A stretch of DNA of 64,000 bases from Unio delphinus (lineage: Eukaryota; Mollusca; Bivalvia; Unionida; Unionidae), in assembly GCA_029339505.1 (NCBI GenBank), contig JAQISU010000132.1:11139001-11203000 (forward strand). The letters are read 5' to 3'. Within the stretch, counting starts at the first letter, position 1. The number at the start of each line of letters is the position of its first letter. Both the position numbers and the translations under genes were made by a program. Below, piece after piece: positions 12,201-25,031 of the stretch. The notes under the pieces were generated by a model that had not been told where the DNA came from, did no database searches, and saw only the letters and a program-made list of their open reading frames with translations.

Positions 12201-15200
12201 CTTCTGGATTAATTTCAGTACCAAGACCGTGGGAGGGTAGGAGAATGACCACAACCCTTCCCAGCTGATTGATCGAGCATCCACGACTCAAGCTTCTGGG
12301 TCTGGAACCTGTGAGATGAAAGGTGGACAACTTGCGATTTCACCTTGTTGCAAAAGATCAATCATCGGACGTCCCCAAAGTGTGTCAATTGGAAGAAAGT
12401 CCGATTGATGGAGTGACCATTCTGTGTGAATGACTAGATAGAGTGTCAGCCAAGACATTGAGTCTGCCAAGAATGTGCCGGAATTGTACATTGAGGTGGA
12501 GATTGTCAAACCAATGTAGAAACTGCCAGCTCAGATTGCACAGGTCTGGTGATTGGTGTCCCCATGTTTTTAAGGCAAGCCACCACCACAAAGTTGTCTG
12601 ACATAATGAGGGCAGTTTGTAATAAGAGTTGATCCTGCCCGAAATGAAAGGCGTTGATGACAGCCGTTATTTCTGAAAGGTTGATGTGGAAAGGGCTCGC
12701 CACTGGCACCCACGTGCTGCTGACAGTATCGAAGTCCGGCAACAGGTGGGCACCCCAACCGTAGGTACTAGTGGCGGAACATACCATTATCCCCGCTTGG
12801 GGTATCTCCAGAGTAATCCCTGTGGACGGCCCACAGGGGTTGTGCCATCGACTCAAGAATGATCATATCTCTGGCGTGAGCATGACTGTTTTCTGGGATC
12901 GAAGGGACTTGAAAAGGGCACAATTACGCTAGCAACGTCCTTTGTAAAGGGCGCATAAAAGGACGGCTGAGCGGGATCAAGTCTGCTGCCGCATTGAATA
13001 ATCTGAGGATCTGCAACTCTCTCACTAAAATGCGCATCCTGTCGGAAACGGACTCTACGAGTGCAAATATCTGGATGATCGCAAACTCGAGGAAGCCTTA
13101 CCAGATTCAGATCGGGAGAAACTCCACACCCAGATGGACCAAAAATCAGGATTGGACAGAGATCAGACTTTATCCAGTTCACGAGAAAGCCTATATGATG
13201 TAAAGTGATATAAGATCGTTTCTGCCTTTGAGCAGAGTAGAACTTGACAGATGTTTCTGGATGATGTCGTCCAAATATACTGCCGACGCAATAGATGAAG
13301 TCGAGCGGAACAGGGTGACGACGTAATCCATAACCTTGGTACTAACCCAAGGGCTTAAAATTGAGGCCAAAAGGTATGACATGGAACTGATAAACCGAGT
13401 CTCGACAAGCACAACGGAGAAATGTCCGCTACTCGTGGGATAGGGACGTGAAATGTGCGTCGGTCATATCTAGCCAGCTTATGATGGGGTTTAAGCGACG
13501 TGCCCTTCAGACATGCGTCACGACGTATCAGGTCTAGGTTGGCAGAAGCAGTCAGCGCATTGGCCATGGAATGGTGAGCTGCCCTGTTAAGAACCCTAGC
13601 TAACCAGGCCCTCGATTCCCAAGCATGTTCATTGCCAGATTTTTCAGCGATCCTGAAAATGGCTAGGGAGGCTAGGTCTAACAGTGAAGACGTAGCGACT
13701 ACATTTCAAACCAGCTTGGACTTGGCATTGAACACAGTTTTGTCCACTTTATAAGACAATGGAGCAGACATATGGACTGCTGCCATATTTTTATCCAGAG
13801 CCGGGACCTCAGTACTGAACGCATCAGAGTGAGTTTTGTACCATCGACCTGAAAACGACGCTGGTACTTGACTTTCAGAAAAGAACGCCTTAGCATTTCC
13901 TGGATCCCCTATACGTGTCGACAGACGGTCATTAATTTCCTTAATTTTTGTCGACTGGGGAAGGAGGCGGAAGGATAGAGTCTCTTCCCCCTCATCCAGA
14001 TCGACCGACGCTCTAACCTTATAGTCGGTAATGGCAGCAGGAGGTGGAGGGCATTCTGAAGGGGCCAACACCCTATAAATTTCCTCCACTGCGGCTTTGA
14101 AGCTGAACTCAGTCCGTTCCATAGTTGGATCTGCATACAGCTGATTTGCCTGCGATTCATCGCACTCACTATGTGCATAATCTTGCTCTGGTAAAGCATC
14201 CTTATCGGGGTAATGCATACCAGATGGCATAGATGACTCGATTCCGACATCTCTGATAAAGGCATTCACTCTCCCTTGTGGATGAGCTGTTAGCCTATGG
14301 ATGGCCGGCAATGCCGAATGAATTGATTGGCATATGTTTGGCCTGAATGACTGCGACGGGCCGGCTATGACCGGCACCGACCGCTCGAATGGTCGGGTTG
14401 GATCGAGAGATTCATCGCCAACATCTGTGTCATGGTAGTGATATGTAACCGGTAGTACGGATTGACAGACGGAAACATCACTAGAATCTTCGTCAATCCG
14501 ATTTGTGCGGATTGCGGTATGATAAAAGTCCCCGTGCTGGTACAGTGGTACGGTCGGACGGACTGGTATATGACTAAAATCTCCATACGGTTGGACGACC
14601 GGTGCCTGTTGGGCTGGACGGCCGGAGCCAGATGGACGGTCAGTGCCGGCAAGTGTCGGCTGGAAGCTTGGCTGGACGACCGGTGCCATTTGGGCTGAAC
14701 GGTCATTGCCGGATCGACGCCCGGTGCCGGTTAGTGCTGGCTGGAAGGACGGCTGGATGACCGGTGCCATATGGGCTGAACGGTCATTGCCGGATGGACG
14801 CCCGGTGCCGGTTGGTGCCGGCTGTAAGGTAATAATAATTACATAATGCTTATGTAGTGCGGCCAGCACTGCGCGCCCATCTACCATTCGCTCAGAGGGA
14901 ATGTTGGTTCTGGTACAGCTTGCATATCTGTACAGCATACCAGGTGACCTAGATGACGCAATTCTGTCATAATTGACACTTTCACTAAATCTCCCTTGTG
15001 GAGAAGCCGTGAACATATGGACGGCCGGCACTGCCGGCTGATTGAACTGGCGAATGGTCGGCCTGAAAGTCCTGTTCTGGTAAAGCTGCCATATCTGGGT
15101 AGCGCATACCAAGTGGCATAGATAACTCAATTCCGTCACCTCTGATAATGTCACTAATTCTCCCTTGTTTTAAAATCACACCGTCACGTATTTGACGTGA

Positions 15201-18200
15201 CGGGAGGTGTACACCGGCAATACCGACTGATTTGTCTGGTATTTGGTCGGCCGGAATGTCAGCGAAGGTCCGGCTATGACCGGCACCTGCCTCTCGAATG
15301 GTCTGATTGGACGGAGATTCATCTATAACATTTCTCTCATGGTAGTGATATGTAACCAGTAGTGTAGATTGACTGACGGGTACATCACTATAATCTCCGT
15401 AAATCCGATGTACAGCCGGTGCAGGTTGATGCCGGCTGGAAGACCGGTGCCATTTGGGCTTAACGGTCGTTGCCGGATGGTCGGCCGGTGCCGGTTGATG
15501 CAGGCTGGAAGGTCGGCTGGACGACCGGTGCCATTTGGGCTGAACGGTCATTACCGGATGGACGGCCGGTGCAGGTTGATGCCGGCTGGAAGGTTGGCTG
15601 GACGACCGGTGCCATTTGGGCTGAACGGTCGTTGCCGGGTGGACGGCCGGTGCTTGTTGATGCCGGCTGGAAGGTCGGCTGGACGACCGGTGCCATTTGG
15701 GCTGAACGGTCGTTGCCGGATGGACGGCCGGTGCCGGTTGATGCCTGCTGAAGTGCCGGCTGAACTGACGGTGTCGGCTGGACGGACGGCTGGACGGCCG
15801 GCGAAAGTGCATATTAAAATGGATCCAACTGATCCAGCATAGACTCCATGCGTCCGGACTTACAGGCCTGAAAGCCATGCATGGACCTGCGGAAATTTAC
15901 ATCCACTGGGCAGCCTAAACCATGTCAACATAATTTCCTCCATTTCCACATTGCCAACACCCATTTTGCCATTCATGCCTTCGTTGTCGACTTTGCTACT
16001 GAAACAACAAAAGAAGAGAACAAAGCACAAATTAAAAAATTCAGCATATTATTAATTCGATAATACTATAACCGTTACTAACGGAGTAGTCAAATTATTC
16101 CGTGCCATGTTAACTCTTAATGACAACACTAGTTATCGCCGTGAGCGTGTTGCAATGGTTCGTTCAAGACGAAGTCTACTGAAACGAAAAAGATGATAAA
16201 CAAAGCACAATTAGCAATTCAACACGCTATTAAGTCTAACGGAGGTCTAATTGTACGTGTTTTCGCGTACAGCGAAGCTAAAAAACTAAAGAAACGACAC
16301 CTAGCGGGTAGCAAGGGGAGGTAAGGGGCAAGAGTTATTGCCCTTTGTCTATATGACATAGACAGGAAAGACGAATTTTCGTCTTTTGGTAGGGCTGGAT
16401 TCGCGAGGTAGCAGGCTAATATCCCTAAAGTAATGTGATTGGGGAACGTATTCAAAGGAGAAATTTTTACTGTACACTGAGGTGATATCTATCTTGAAAA
16501 TGCTGTTTTTGTATTGAAGAGTTAAAAACAAATTACCATGCAATATAAAATCTTTCATCATTAAATTTAAATAACTTTCAAAGTGCATCCAGCTCATCAC
16601 TTTATGATAGATATGGTATACAGGCAGTGACATAGTAAAGACTGAAGCTTAAACTGATGAACATATGGTTTACAAGCAGTTACATAGTAAAGAATGAAAG
16701 GTTATTATAATGGTATCTCAGAACATTCTACTTCCCATATATACAATTATTATACTCTATTCTGTATACAGACAGGATAGGATGAATTTGGACAGTAGCT
16801 AAAGTTAATTCTAACATAACTGTAATCAGGTAAAGCACTGACTAGATAAAGCCTGTCTTTCATAGCATTTACAAAACTGTTACTCAAGGAGTGAAGGCTT
16901 GCTTACCCAGAAGAATTGAGTCATGACTTGGACCTTTTACCAACATGTCATAACAACAAATTTCAAACTTCTGACCAGTTCTTTGGCAAGATAGGAGGGT
17001 ATAAGGCTGTGAAAAGTACAGGTACAAATAAGGGACCAGACAAAGTGATCCCTCAGGAATAACCTCTTGATCCTCCTCCTTTTGAATATTCATGAAACTG
17101 AAGCTAGAGTAACTTTGATCCATTTCTCTGTTCATGACAAGTGACCTTCCAATTTCTTCATCTGCACTGACAGCTGAAGTGTTACTAAGCTGCCATTCTA
17201 ATGCAGCCTTTGACTTCTTTCTCTCCATTTTGCTCTCTGGAATTTTCTCTGGACTGAGATAAACAATATTTTTAAGAATTTTATGAGAGTAAACTGTACA
17301 TGAAATTCTTCCAGCAGTAAGCAAAACATCAAATGGAGTTGTGACCTTTGAATTCTGAGTAAGATCGTCAGACTCATTTACACGTCTCCTTGAAAACGTC
17401 TTTGGTCTTGCTCTGTCATAGGTCAAGCTTGAAATTTCACTACCAACTCCACTATCAATATAACACTGGTCATGATTGTTGCCCCCTTTTGAATCTTGAT
17501 CATCTGAAGAGATTTCAGAAGAATTTGTCTTGGAATTCATGCTCTTCATGCTCTCAATACATAGATGCTGCAGAAGTTGGATTTGGCTAACACTTATGTG
17601 AAAGTCAAGGTCACTGATAACATTGAGTTCCAAGGCATATCCACAGACAAGAGTCTCCTACAATAGAAAGGAAAATCTTTACAATTTACATAAGCTCTAG
17701 GAAAACCTTTAACATATACACATATGCATAACAACTATCCATTCAGCCATTAATCCATCCTCATCCACACACTGATAATTAGCTTTGTGTTTGTAAAACC
17801 CATATACCTGATATGTATACAAATTTGAATACCAAATTTCAACATTTCAATGCCTTCTCAATTCATTTTTGCTTCTTCATACTAACAAAGGTTTTTGTCA
17901 AAGTCCCAAAATGATCAAAAGTGTTGTGTTTTTTTATAACCATATAAATATATGCCTACTAAATGTCATTTATCTACCTCAAAACAGTTGTGATCAGTAA
18001 ATATCATAACGTAGATTCAGGAGAGTAATTGCAGTATTGCAAATGAGAAATACCATTACCATTCTACAATGTTCACTCTGTTGAGAGTCAAGAGAGGATA
18101 TCACTCGACTAGAGGCCACATTTCCTAGCACTAAAAAACATTGATTTAATCACCTTGTAATAATCATAAAAGACCATTGTAATAGTTCATATTTTCACTG

Positions 18201-21200
18201 CAGATGGATTAAATAAGACTGCCTGTTAGTTACCACTGATATTCTTCTACAAGGCACATTACTAACATCCAATGAGGGGTTAGCCTCTGACGGGCTGGCA
18301 TACCACCCAGGGTGAGTCATGGAAACTAGCAATAATTTCATTGCAAAACTTGGCTGTTAATTTAAAATTCATTCCAAAATTCCAACTATCTGACTGACAT
18401 AAATTAGAGTCTAACTTAAAATCGATATATATTTTAGTGACAAAATTGTTCTCTCAAAGATAGCAAAATTAGCAGTGTATATTTTATAAAATGAGTCATT
18501 TTGTTTTTTTCTTAAATCAATTTAATGCAATTTAAAAATCAGACCAAATTATCAGATGTATTTCTACAATCCTTACTTCTATCCATATACTAAAAGGTAC
18601 AACAGTGAACTAGTCATTAGATAGAACACAATGGCTGTGAACCCTAATGCAACAAAAATTAATTTGATTGAATGCCGCTCAAATGCCTCTAACCTCCTGT
18701 GTACATTGATTGGTGTAGACAACTGCTGGTGCTGCCACTATTCTCACATCACAGGAGGCAAGCAGAGGGTACAACTGTATCTCTTCAGCTTTTCTGAAAA
18801 ACAACAATTACTGATGTAAGATAATCGGAAACATTGGGTAATGTTTTGGATGTTTGGAGAAAACAAATACACGTGTCAACATATAAATAGAAATGTACCC
18901 ATGTATCCATCCCCCTTAGATTAAACTAAGCCTTTTGAGATGATAGACATTGTAGGTTAAAACTACAGGAATCGTTTCTGAATTTCATTCCATGGCTTTT
19001 ATAATATCAGGTCAGAACAGTTACATGAATGCAATGCTGGTGGTGACTGCTCTAATCTCATCAATAACTTCTTTTGATCTTGGGTTAATTCTCTGAATGA
19101 ACAATCCAAATTATCCAGAATAATTGAGCATAAGCTGACAAATACACCTTTACCACTTACGAAAGGTAAAACAAAATTGATTCAATCTCCCTCCTATCAC
19201 TGGCTTGGTTCATTTTAGCGTATATGCAAAGTCTTCCAGATTGTCAAGCAGTCTTTTTTTATTATTTTGGTCTCAATCTTTTGATCTACAGATTTGCCAA
19301 CAAAAACTCCCAAAAATCACAAATCTGCCAAGCCTAGATATTTCAAGCTCAACAAAGAGAACCCTACCATATTTTCCAGCCTATAAGTCGAATTCACCAA
19401 TTTTGTAAATTTTCCATCCTTCGTCCATATGTAAGTCAATTCGGAGTATAAGATGAGGCCAGGTCAATATCTTGGCTTTGTATTTTACACTAGTAATGGT
19501 ATTGTTGTATGATATTCCATATTACCAGCAATTGTGAAATTGCATTATCGATGCTAACATGCTTGTGATTTTACTTCTGAACAAATCACTGCTATATTCT
19601 GTTATCAACTGACACAGCTGAAAAAAGTCCATGCTTGTTTTATTATAACTGAAAGCACATCCATGCTGTAGTTCATTTCATTACCTGTAGTTACGAACAT
19701 AACTTATATAAACTTTCAATGACACAATCAATCAACAACTTTCAAAAATAACCACAAAAAAACATGATTTTTTTTCTCTTCTCAATATCACAACACATTT
19801 TGCCAAATTATTAATTAAATATTTGTTATTGTGTCAATAAATAGCTTTGTAGTAAGAAATTTGTGAAATTACTGTGAAATTTTGGCATGATTGCTACATT
19901 TGTAATAATGAAGCAGATTATAATGGGATTTAACCATATCTGGAACAAATGAAATGGACAGACACAGATAACACTATAAGCCTTTCCCCAATGGTGGGGA
20001 ATAAATACTAAAAAAGACTTAACTATAGCTACTGGATCACCACAAAAAGCAAAGCTTCCATTTTTTTTAAATCACCATTTGATTTAGCTGTTAAATTTGG
20101 AGTAGAAAGACTTACTCAAAGGGTTTGATTATATTCCACTCAAGGGCTGGAATCTGTGTATCTTCACTGCTTGGTCGTTTGGAATGCTTTGGTTTCAATG
20201 ATGAAACAAAGTGTCTCCAGCACCCTGGTCAGAAAATAAACTTCAATAAGTCAATGCATGTGAAAGAAAGGATGGATTAACTTATCTCAAGATTAATATT
20301 AGCTATTACAAATGTAAAATATTCAGTGACCCTGATGTCTGAAATATTAATCAGATTCAATATGGAGATGCCCTTCTTCAAATGTAATGCAGCTATGAAC
20401 TTAAGATAATAAAAACCACAAGTGGAAAAGTTCAGGTAAGTGTACTGATCATTAGGTATAAAATTACACTTTAGCACATGTGATCTTGATCTTTGAGAAT
20501 CAGTAAGTGCCTCTAACATACAGGTTAGAGAAATTTTAATTTGTACTCTATAGAGATCTGAACCCAGGTCCACAGGTAAACAACACCCATCGTCTTGCCT
20601 GCACACACAAGCCCATATTCCAATACAGCTAAGCACTTATAACCCAAAAATGATGCTACTTAATCGCTGTTATATGTACTAATGTGTGTAGCAGTGTTAT
20701 TTATTCTGTCTGCTATTATCAAGAATTCTTCTATAGAATCCAAGGATTCTGTCTGGTGTATATTTATAATTCTATAATTACTTCTTTATATCTTGATTTC
20801 TTTCATAGGAATCCAGAATGACTGTGTAGATGAGAATTAATTACTAGGTTGTCATGCAAGTGTGTCTGCTACACATGAATGCATACAACACCAATTAAGT
20901 TGCATAATTTTTGGGTGATGTGTGCTTATTAGTTGTGATGGAATAAGGGCTCGTGTGTGGCAAGGTGTTGGGTGTTGTTTACATGCGGACCTTGGTTCGA
21001 ACCTCCATAGAGTATGAATAAAAGTTTCTCAAAGCAGTATGATAGTATTATTTAATATTAAATCTGAATACTATTATCAAATATTCTTCTCTCTCTCTCT
21101 CTAGAGAGAGAGAGAGAGAGAGAGATATAGATAGATAGATATAAAGGGTAATAATTCTTGCCTGGATCTGAATTCAGTTTTTTTATTTTTTAACAATTTT

Positions 21201-24200
21201 GAACAATCTCTCACAGTCAGCATTAGAAAGGTAAAGAGCCAATATTCCTTTTATAACCTGACAAAGAAGTGATTGAATCTTTTAACTGGAAAATAAGGTG
21301 CCATTGCACACCAACTCTGCATGAAGTACATTGTCACGTAGAATGCCAACTTTATACTTCAGGAATTCTTTTTAGCTTTTCCTATAGCAAGTTGCATAAA
21401 ATGACAAGGTCAACCACTTATGTAGACTGATGGAGACATTTTCAGTGCAGCTCCTTTATGAATTCCAGTAATCACTTGTGCACTATCAGCTGAAAACCCA
21501 ATACAGTTCTACCAACTTATACTATGTTTCTTCAACGAATTTATCAAGCATATCAAAAATGTTTTCTCCTGTAGAATGTACTGTTAATTCTGGTAATGAA
21601 AGAAACACACTATGACCTTCAGGTTTTCAAAGTATTGGACACATTCTTGGTACATGTTTTCAAAGAATTGAACACATTCTGGGTACAACTTTTAATAGTC
21701 GTAATCATTATTCCCATCTGAAACAATACTAAATGGCCCGATTTTCATGACTTCTGCTATTTTAAGTGAAGAATCTTCTGCTAAACACAGAACAATATTT
21801 TAGATGATTTTGTTCTTGCAATACATACTTTCTGCAATTTTGAAATCAGGAAACATTTGTTTGAACAAAGGATCAGTGTGGTCTGCTACTACTATTGGTA
21901 GTCCATGTTATATTAAGATAACAACTCTACTTTCATAACACTCAAGTCAACAATTGAGTTCTGCTACCTTAGTATTGGAGTTAGTAACAGAAGCTAATGT
22001 GTTTCTTTGTTTTCAAGTGTTTTTCCACAGAACATTTACCAACATGATCAATATGAAAATCCTTTCCACACAGTCTGCAATGAGCATCTGCAATGAGTGT
22101 GAAGGTGTCCTAGAATGGAATGCTGTATTATGTCATTCATGTATTCATCTTTGAATCTTTGGGATCTTAATCTGATCCATTTGTAAAATTATTTGAAAAT
22201 CATTTTTGCTCTAACACATGCATAAACTAGAATAAATTTGGCTTTACTTTTAGTGCTAAATATCTACAGACTGGTTCTGAACCAAATACAACAATCTGAG
22301 AACAAAGATTAAATATTAGAAAACGAATCTGATTTCTCCAAACTAGAGCCATACTGCTGCTATAAACAGAATATAATGATGAGGTGAGGAAAGTAGGTCT
22401 ATTCTATTCTTGTACAAAAGCCACTAGACAAAGACATTTACTGATTCTTTAGAGCAGTGGTAAGGGTATTCTGAAGAACCATATTTTCTGGCCTATAAGT
22501 CCAGACTTTTTGACTTGAAAGTCAGGTCTTCGTCTTATACTCCGAATCAACTTATATAATGATTGTGTCATTGAAAGTTTATATAAGTCATGTTCGTAAC
22601 TACAGGTAATAAAATGAACCACAACATGGATGTGCTTTAAATTATAATAAACAAGCATGAATTCAGCTGAGTCAATTGATAACAGAATATAGCAGCGATT
22701 TGTTCAGAAGTAAAATCACAAGCATGTTATCATCAGTAATGCAATTTCACAATTGCTGGTAATATGGAATATCATACAATGATGCAGTTACTAGTGAAAT
22801 ATATGAAGGCAAGATACTGACTTGGCCTCAACTTATACTCTGAATCGACTTATATATGGACGAAGGATGGAAAATTTACAAAATTGGTGAATTCGACTTA
22901 TACTCCGAATCGACTTATAGGCCGTAAAATACGGTAGCAAAAACTTGAAAAAGAAATTTTCCTCAATGGCAGCTAGAAAGCTAACTTCAGTCCATTCCAT
23001 GGTGAATTTGAAGGAGTTCCATAACATGCACTGTGCACTGAGACCTAACAAGGTCTATATGCAGCACTAGAGGACATACCATGTGGTACAAAGACTCAAT
23101 TCCATCCTTAGTAAAACTTCACTAGCTCTGCCTTGTGGACAAACAGTGAACATACAGAAGTCTAGAACTATAGGCAATGCCTGCTGGTTGGTTTGGTAAC
23201 TGGTCAGCCTGGAAGCTGGCAGTATAGAAGGCAGTCTGGCTATCACCAGTATTGGCCACTCCAAAGGCCAGCTTGAACAGAGATTTATCAATTAAATTTC
23301 CACCATAGAAAGGGCTTGTGCTGACAGTATGTTGGATGGATGGATCTGTCACAAAGATTGCAGTAAATCATAATTGGCTGTACCACATGCAGGAACTGTT
23401 AATAGCTGTGCAGTGTGGTTTTAATATGCATTAGATCCTCGGATGGAGTGTGAATGGCATGTGGTCTGCCCAGATACTATTGGTATAAAAACGGTCTGTC
23501 AATCACAGCACCTACTGTACCAAAGGCCTGGTTGAATGGGCATATTTTTTATTGAAATGCCCAGTACAGTAATGATAAGATGCCAATGGCATGACTATAT
23601 ATATATATATATATGGACCTATCACCACACCACAATCCCTGTACATGCTATTTCGCTGGACCATTTCAACAAAAAGGTCCCCATACTGGGACAGCGCTGG
23701 ACTACCAGTGTCGGCTGGACTGCTGATGTTAGCTAGACAGTCGGAGATTTTGCGACAACTGTTGACTACTAGATGGTCAGTAATGGTATGACGGTATTAA
23801 GAATTGGATCCAACATCTGGCATGAACACAAGCTATCAGTTACAGGCTCATACTCCGATGCATGTGAGGGTTGTATGCCTTGTGGGCTGCCTAAAACTGG
23901 GAATATTCCCAAATGAGTCAGTTATGCCAAACAGAAGATTGTCATCTCTGATTTATTATAGTAAACATTCCCCAATGAGTCAGTTATGCCAAACTGAAGA
24001 TTGTCATCTCTGACTTATTATAGTAAACATTCCCCAATGAGTCAGTTATGCCAAACATGAGCAGAAGATTGTCATCTCTGACTTATTATCGTAAACATTC
24101 CCCAATGAGTCAGTTATGCCAAACATGAGCAGAAGATTGTTATCTCTGATTTATTATAGTAAACATTCCCCAATGAGTCAGTTATGCCAAACATGAGCAG

Positions 24201-24972
24201 AAGATTGATATCTCTGATTTATTATAGTAAACATTCCCCAATGAGTCAGTTATGCCAAACATGAGCAGAAGATTGTCATCTCTGATTTATTATAGTAAAC
24301 ATTCTTCCTGAAATGACACAAGTAGAGAAAACAAAGCAAATCAGTATGTGACTGCCAATCAGTATATGAATAATTACCAAGAACTTTAGCCCAGACTTCC
24401 ACTGGCTACATATCATATCAGAAACTGTGTATAAACAGTACAAACAATACAGGAGTCATGGTAGACTTCCATGCTCTTAAGTTGTATATGGATCATTTAG
24501 ACTGACATTCTACTGTTAAAACACAAACCAGAAACTAGCAATGTATCTGAAACCTATGGCCATGCTATAAACATACTCACAATGCTTAGTTAATAATTAA
24601 CCATAACTCTATCAACACAGCAACAAGCATGACTAAACTAAGAATAATTATCCAGCAGCACTTCAGCATTCTGGATAGAATAAGTGAATAAAGTGAAAGG
24701 TACACTAACTCATAATGACCTTGAGTAAGGTCAACAATAGCATGGTGGGATGCCAGAGTTACCAGTGACAAATAACTCAAAATTGCAGAAATTGTACAAT
24801 AAAGCATACAATATGTAGTATATTGACAAATCCCCACTATAAATCCAGAATGAATGTTGGATGGGCCCATATGAAGACAAAAAGGTCTGATGTGAAGTCT
24901 GTAAAACAATGAAGCTAAAAACTGGCAACACCTGGTTTTATCATGGAGAGATAATAGGAAAGTTATTGCCTT

Positions 24973-25031
<59 letters not shown>

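Larger units (their letters stand above)
13413..15878 (-). pseudogene. DIRS gag-like ORF with internal repeats
   Basis: A 482-codon open frame (15154-13706) and a 297-codon open frame (15878-14985) overlap in different phases, so one frameshift separates the two halves. The protein is Pro/Ser/Arg-rich, with 27-residue repeats of the type RPSGNDRSAQMAPVVQPSF in the longer frame. A conserved C-terminal part continues at 13567-13413 (LIRRDACLKGTSLKPHHKLARYDRR). A block of about 900 bp is duplicated within the gene (see the 14190-15420 finding). No CCHC zinc knuckle was seen. Gag identity is inferred from position and relics elsewhere in the window. Confidence 0.72.
10453..16463 (-). mobile_element. 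DIRS-like tyrosine-recombinase retrotransposon, structurally complete, coding-defective
   Basis: A 6.0-kb element read on the minus strand: 5' terminal repeat (16463-16287), gag (about 15878-13413), reverse transcriptase, RNase H, tyrosine recombinase (to about 11110), internal complementary region (10804-10711) and 3' terminal repeat (10654-10453). Inverted rather than direct terminal repeats, plus an internal region complementary to both ends and next to the 3' repeat, are hallmarks of the DIRS group. These elements are thought to integrate through a circular intermediate by a tyrosine recombinase and leave no target-site duplication, and none is seen here. Several frameshifts and a missing N-terminal half of the reverse transcriptase make it non-autonomous. 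No methyltransferase domain could be seen between RNase H and recombinase. It is much more GC-rich than its surroundings, which suggests a fairly recent insertion. Confidence 0.9.

Noticed and set aside
15369..15842. 157-codon plus-strand open frame opposite the DIRS gag
   Set aside because: It is the antisense shadow of the 81-bp repeats, whose period is divisible by three and so keeps several frames open.
20940..21020. Possible tRNA gene
   Set aside because: A good B box is present, but no acceptor or anticodon stems could be formed, and an inverted diverged copy nearby fits a SINE better.
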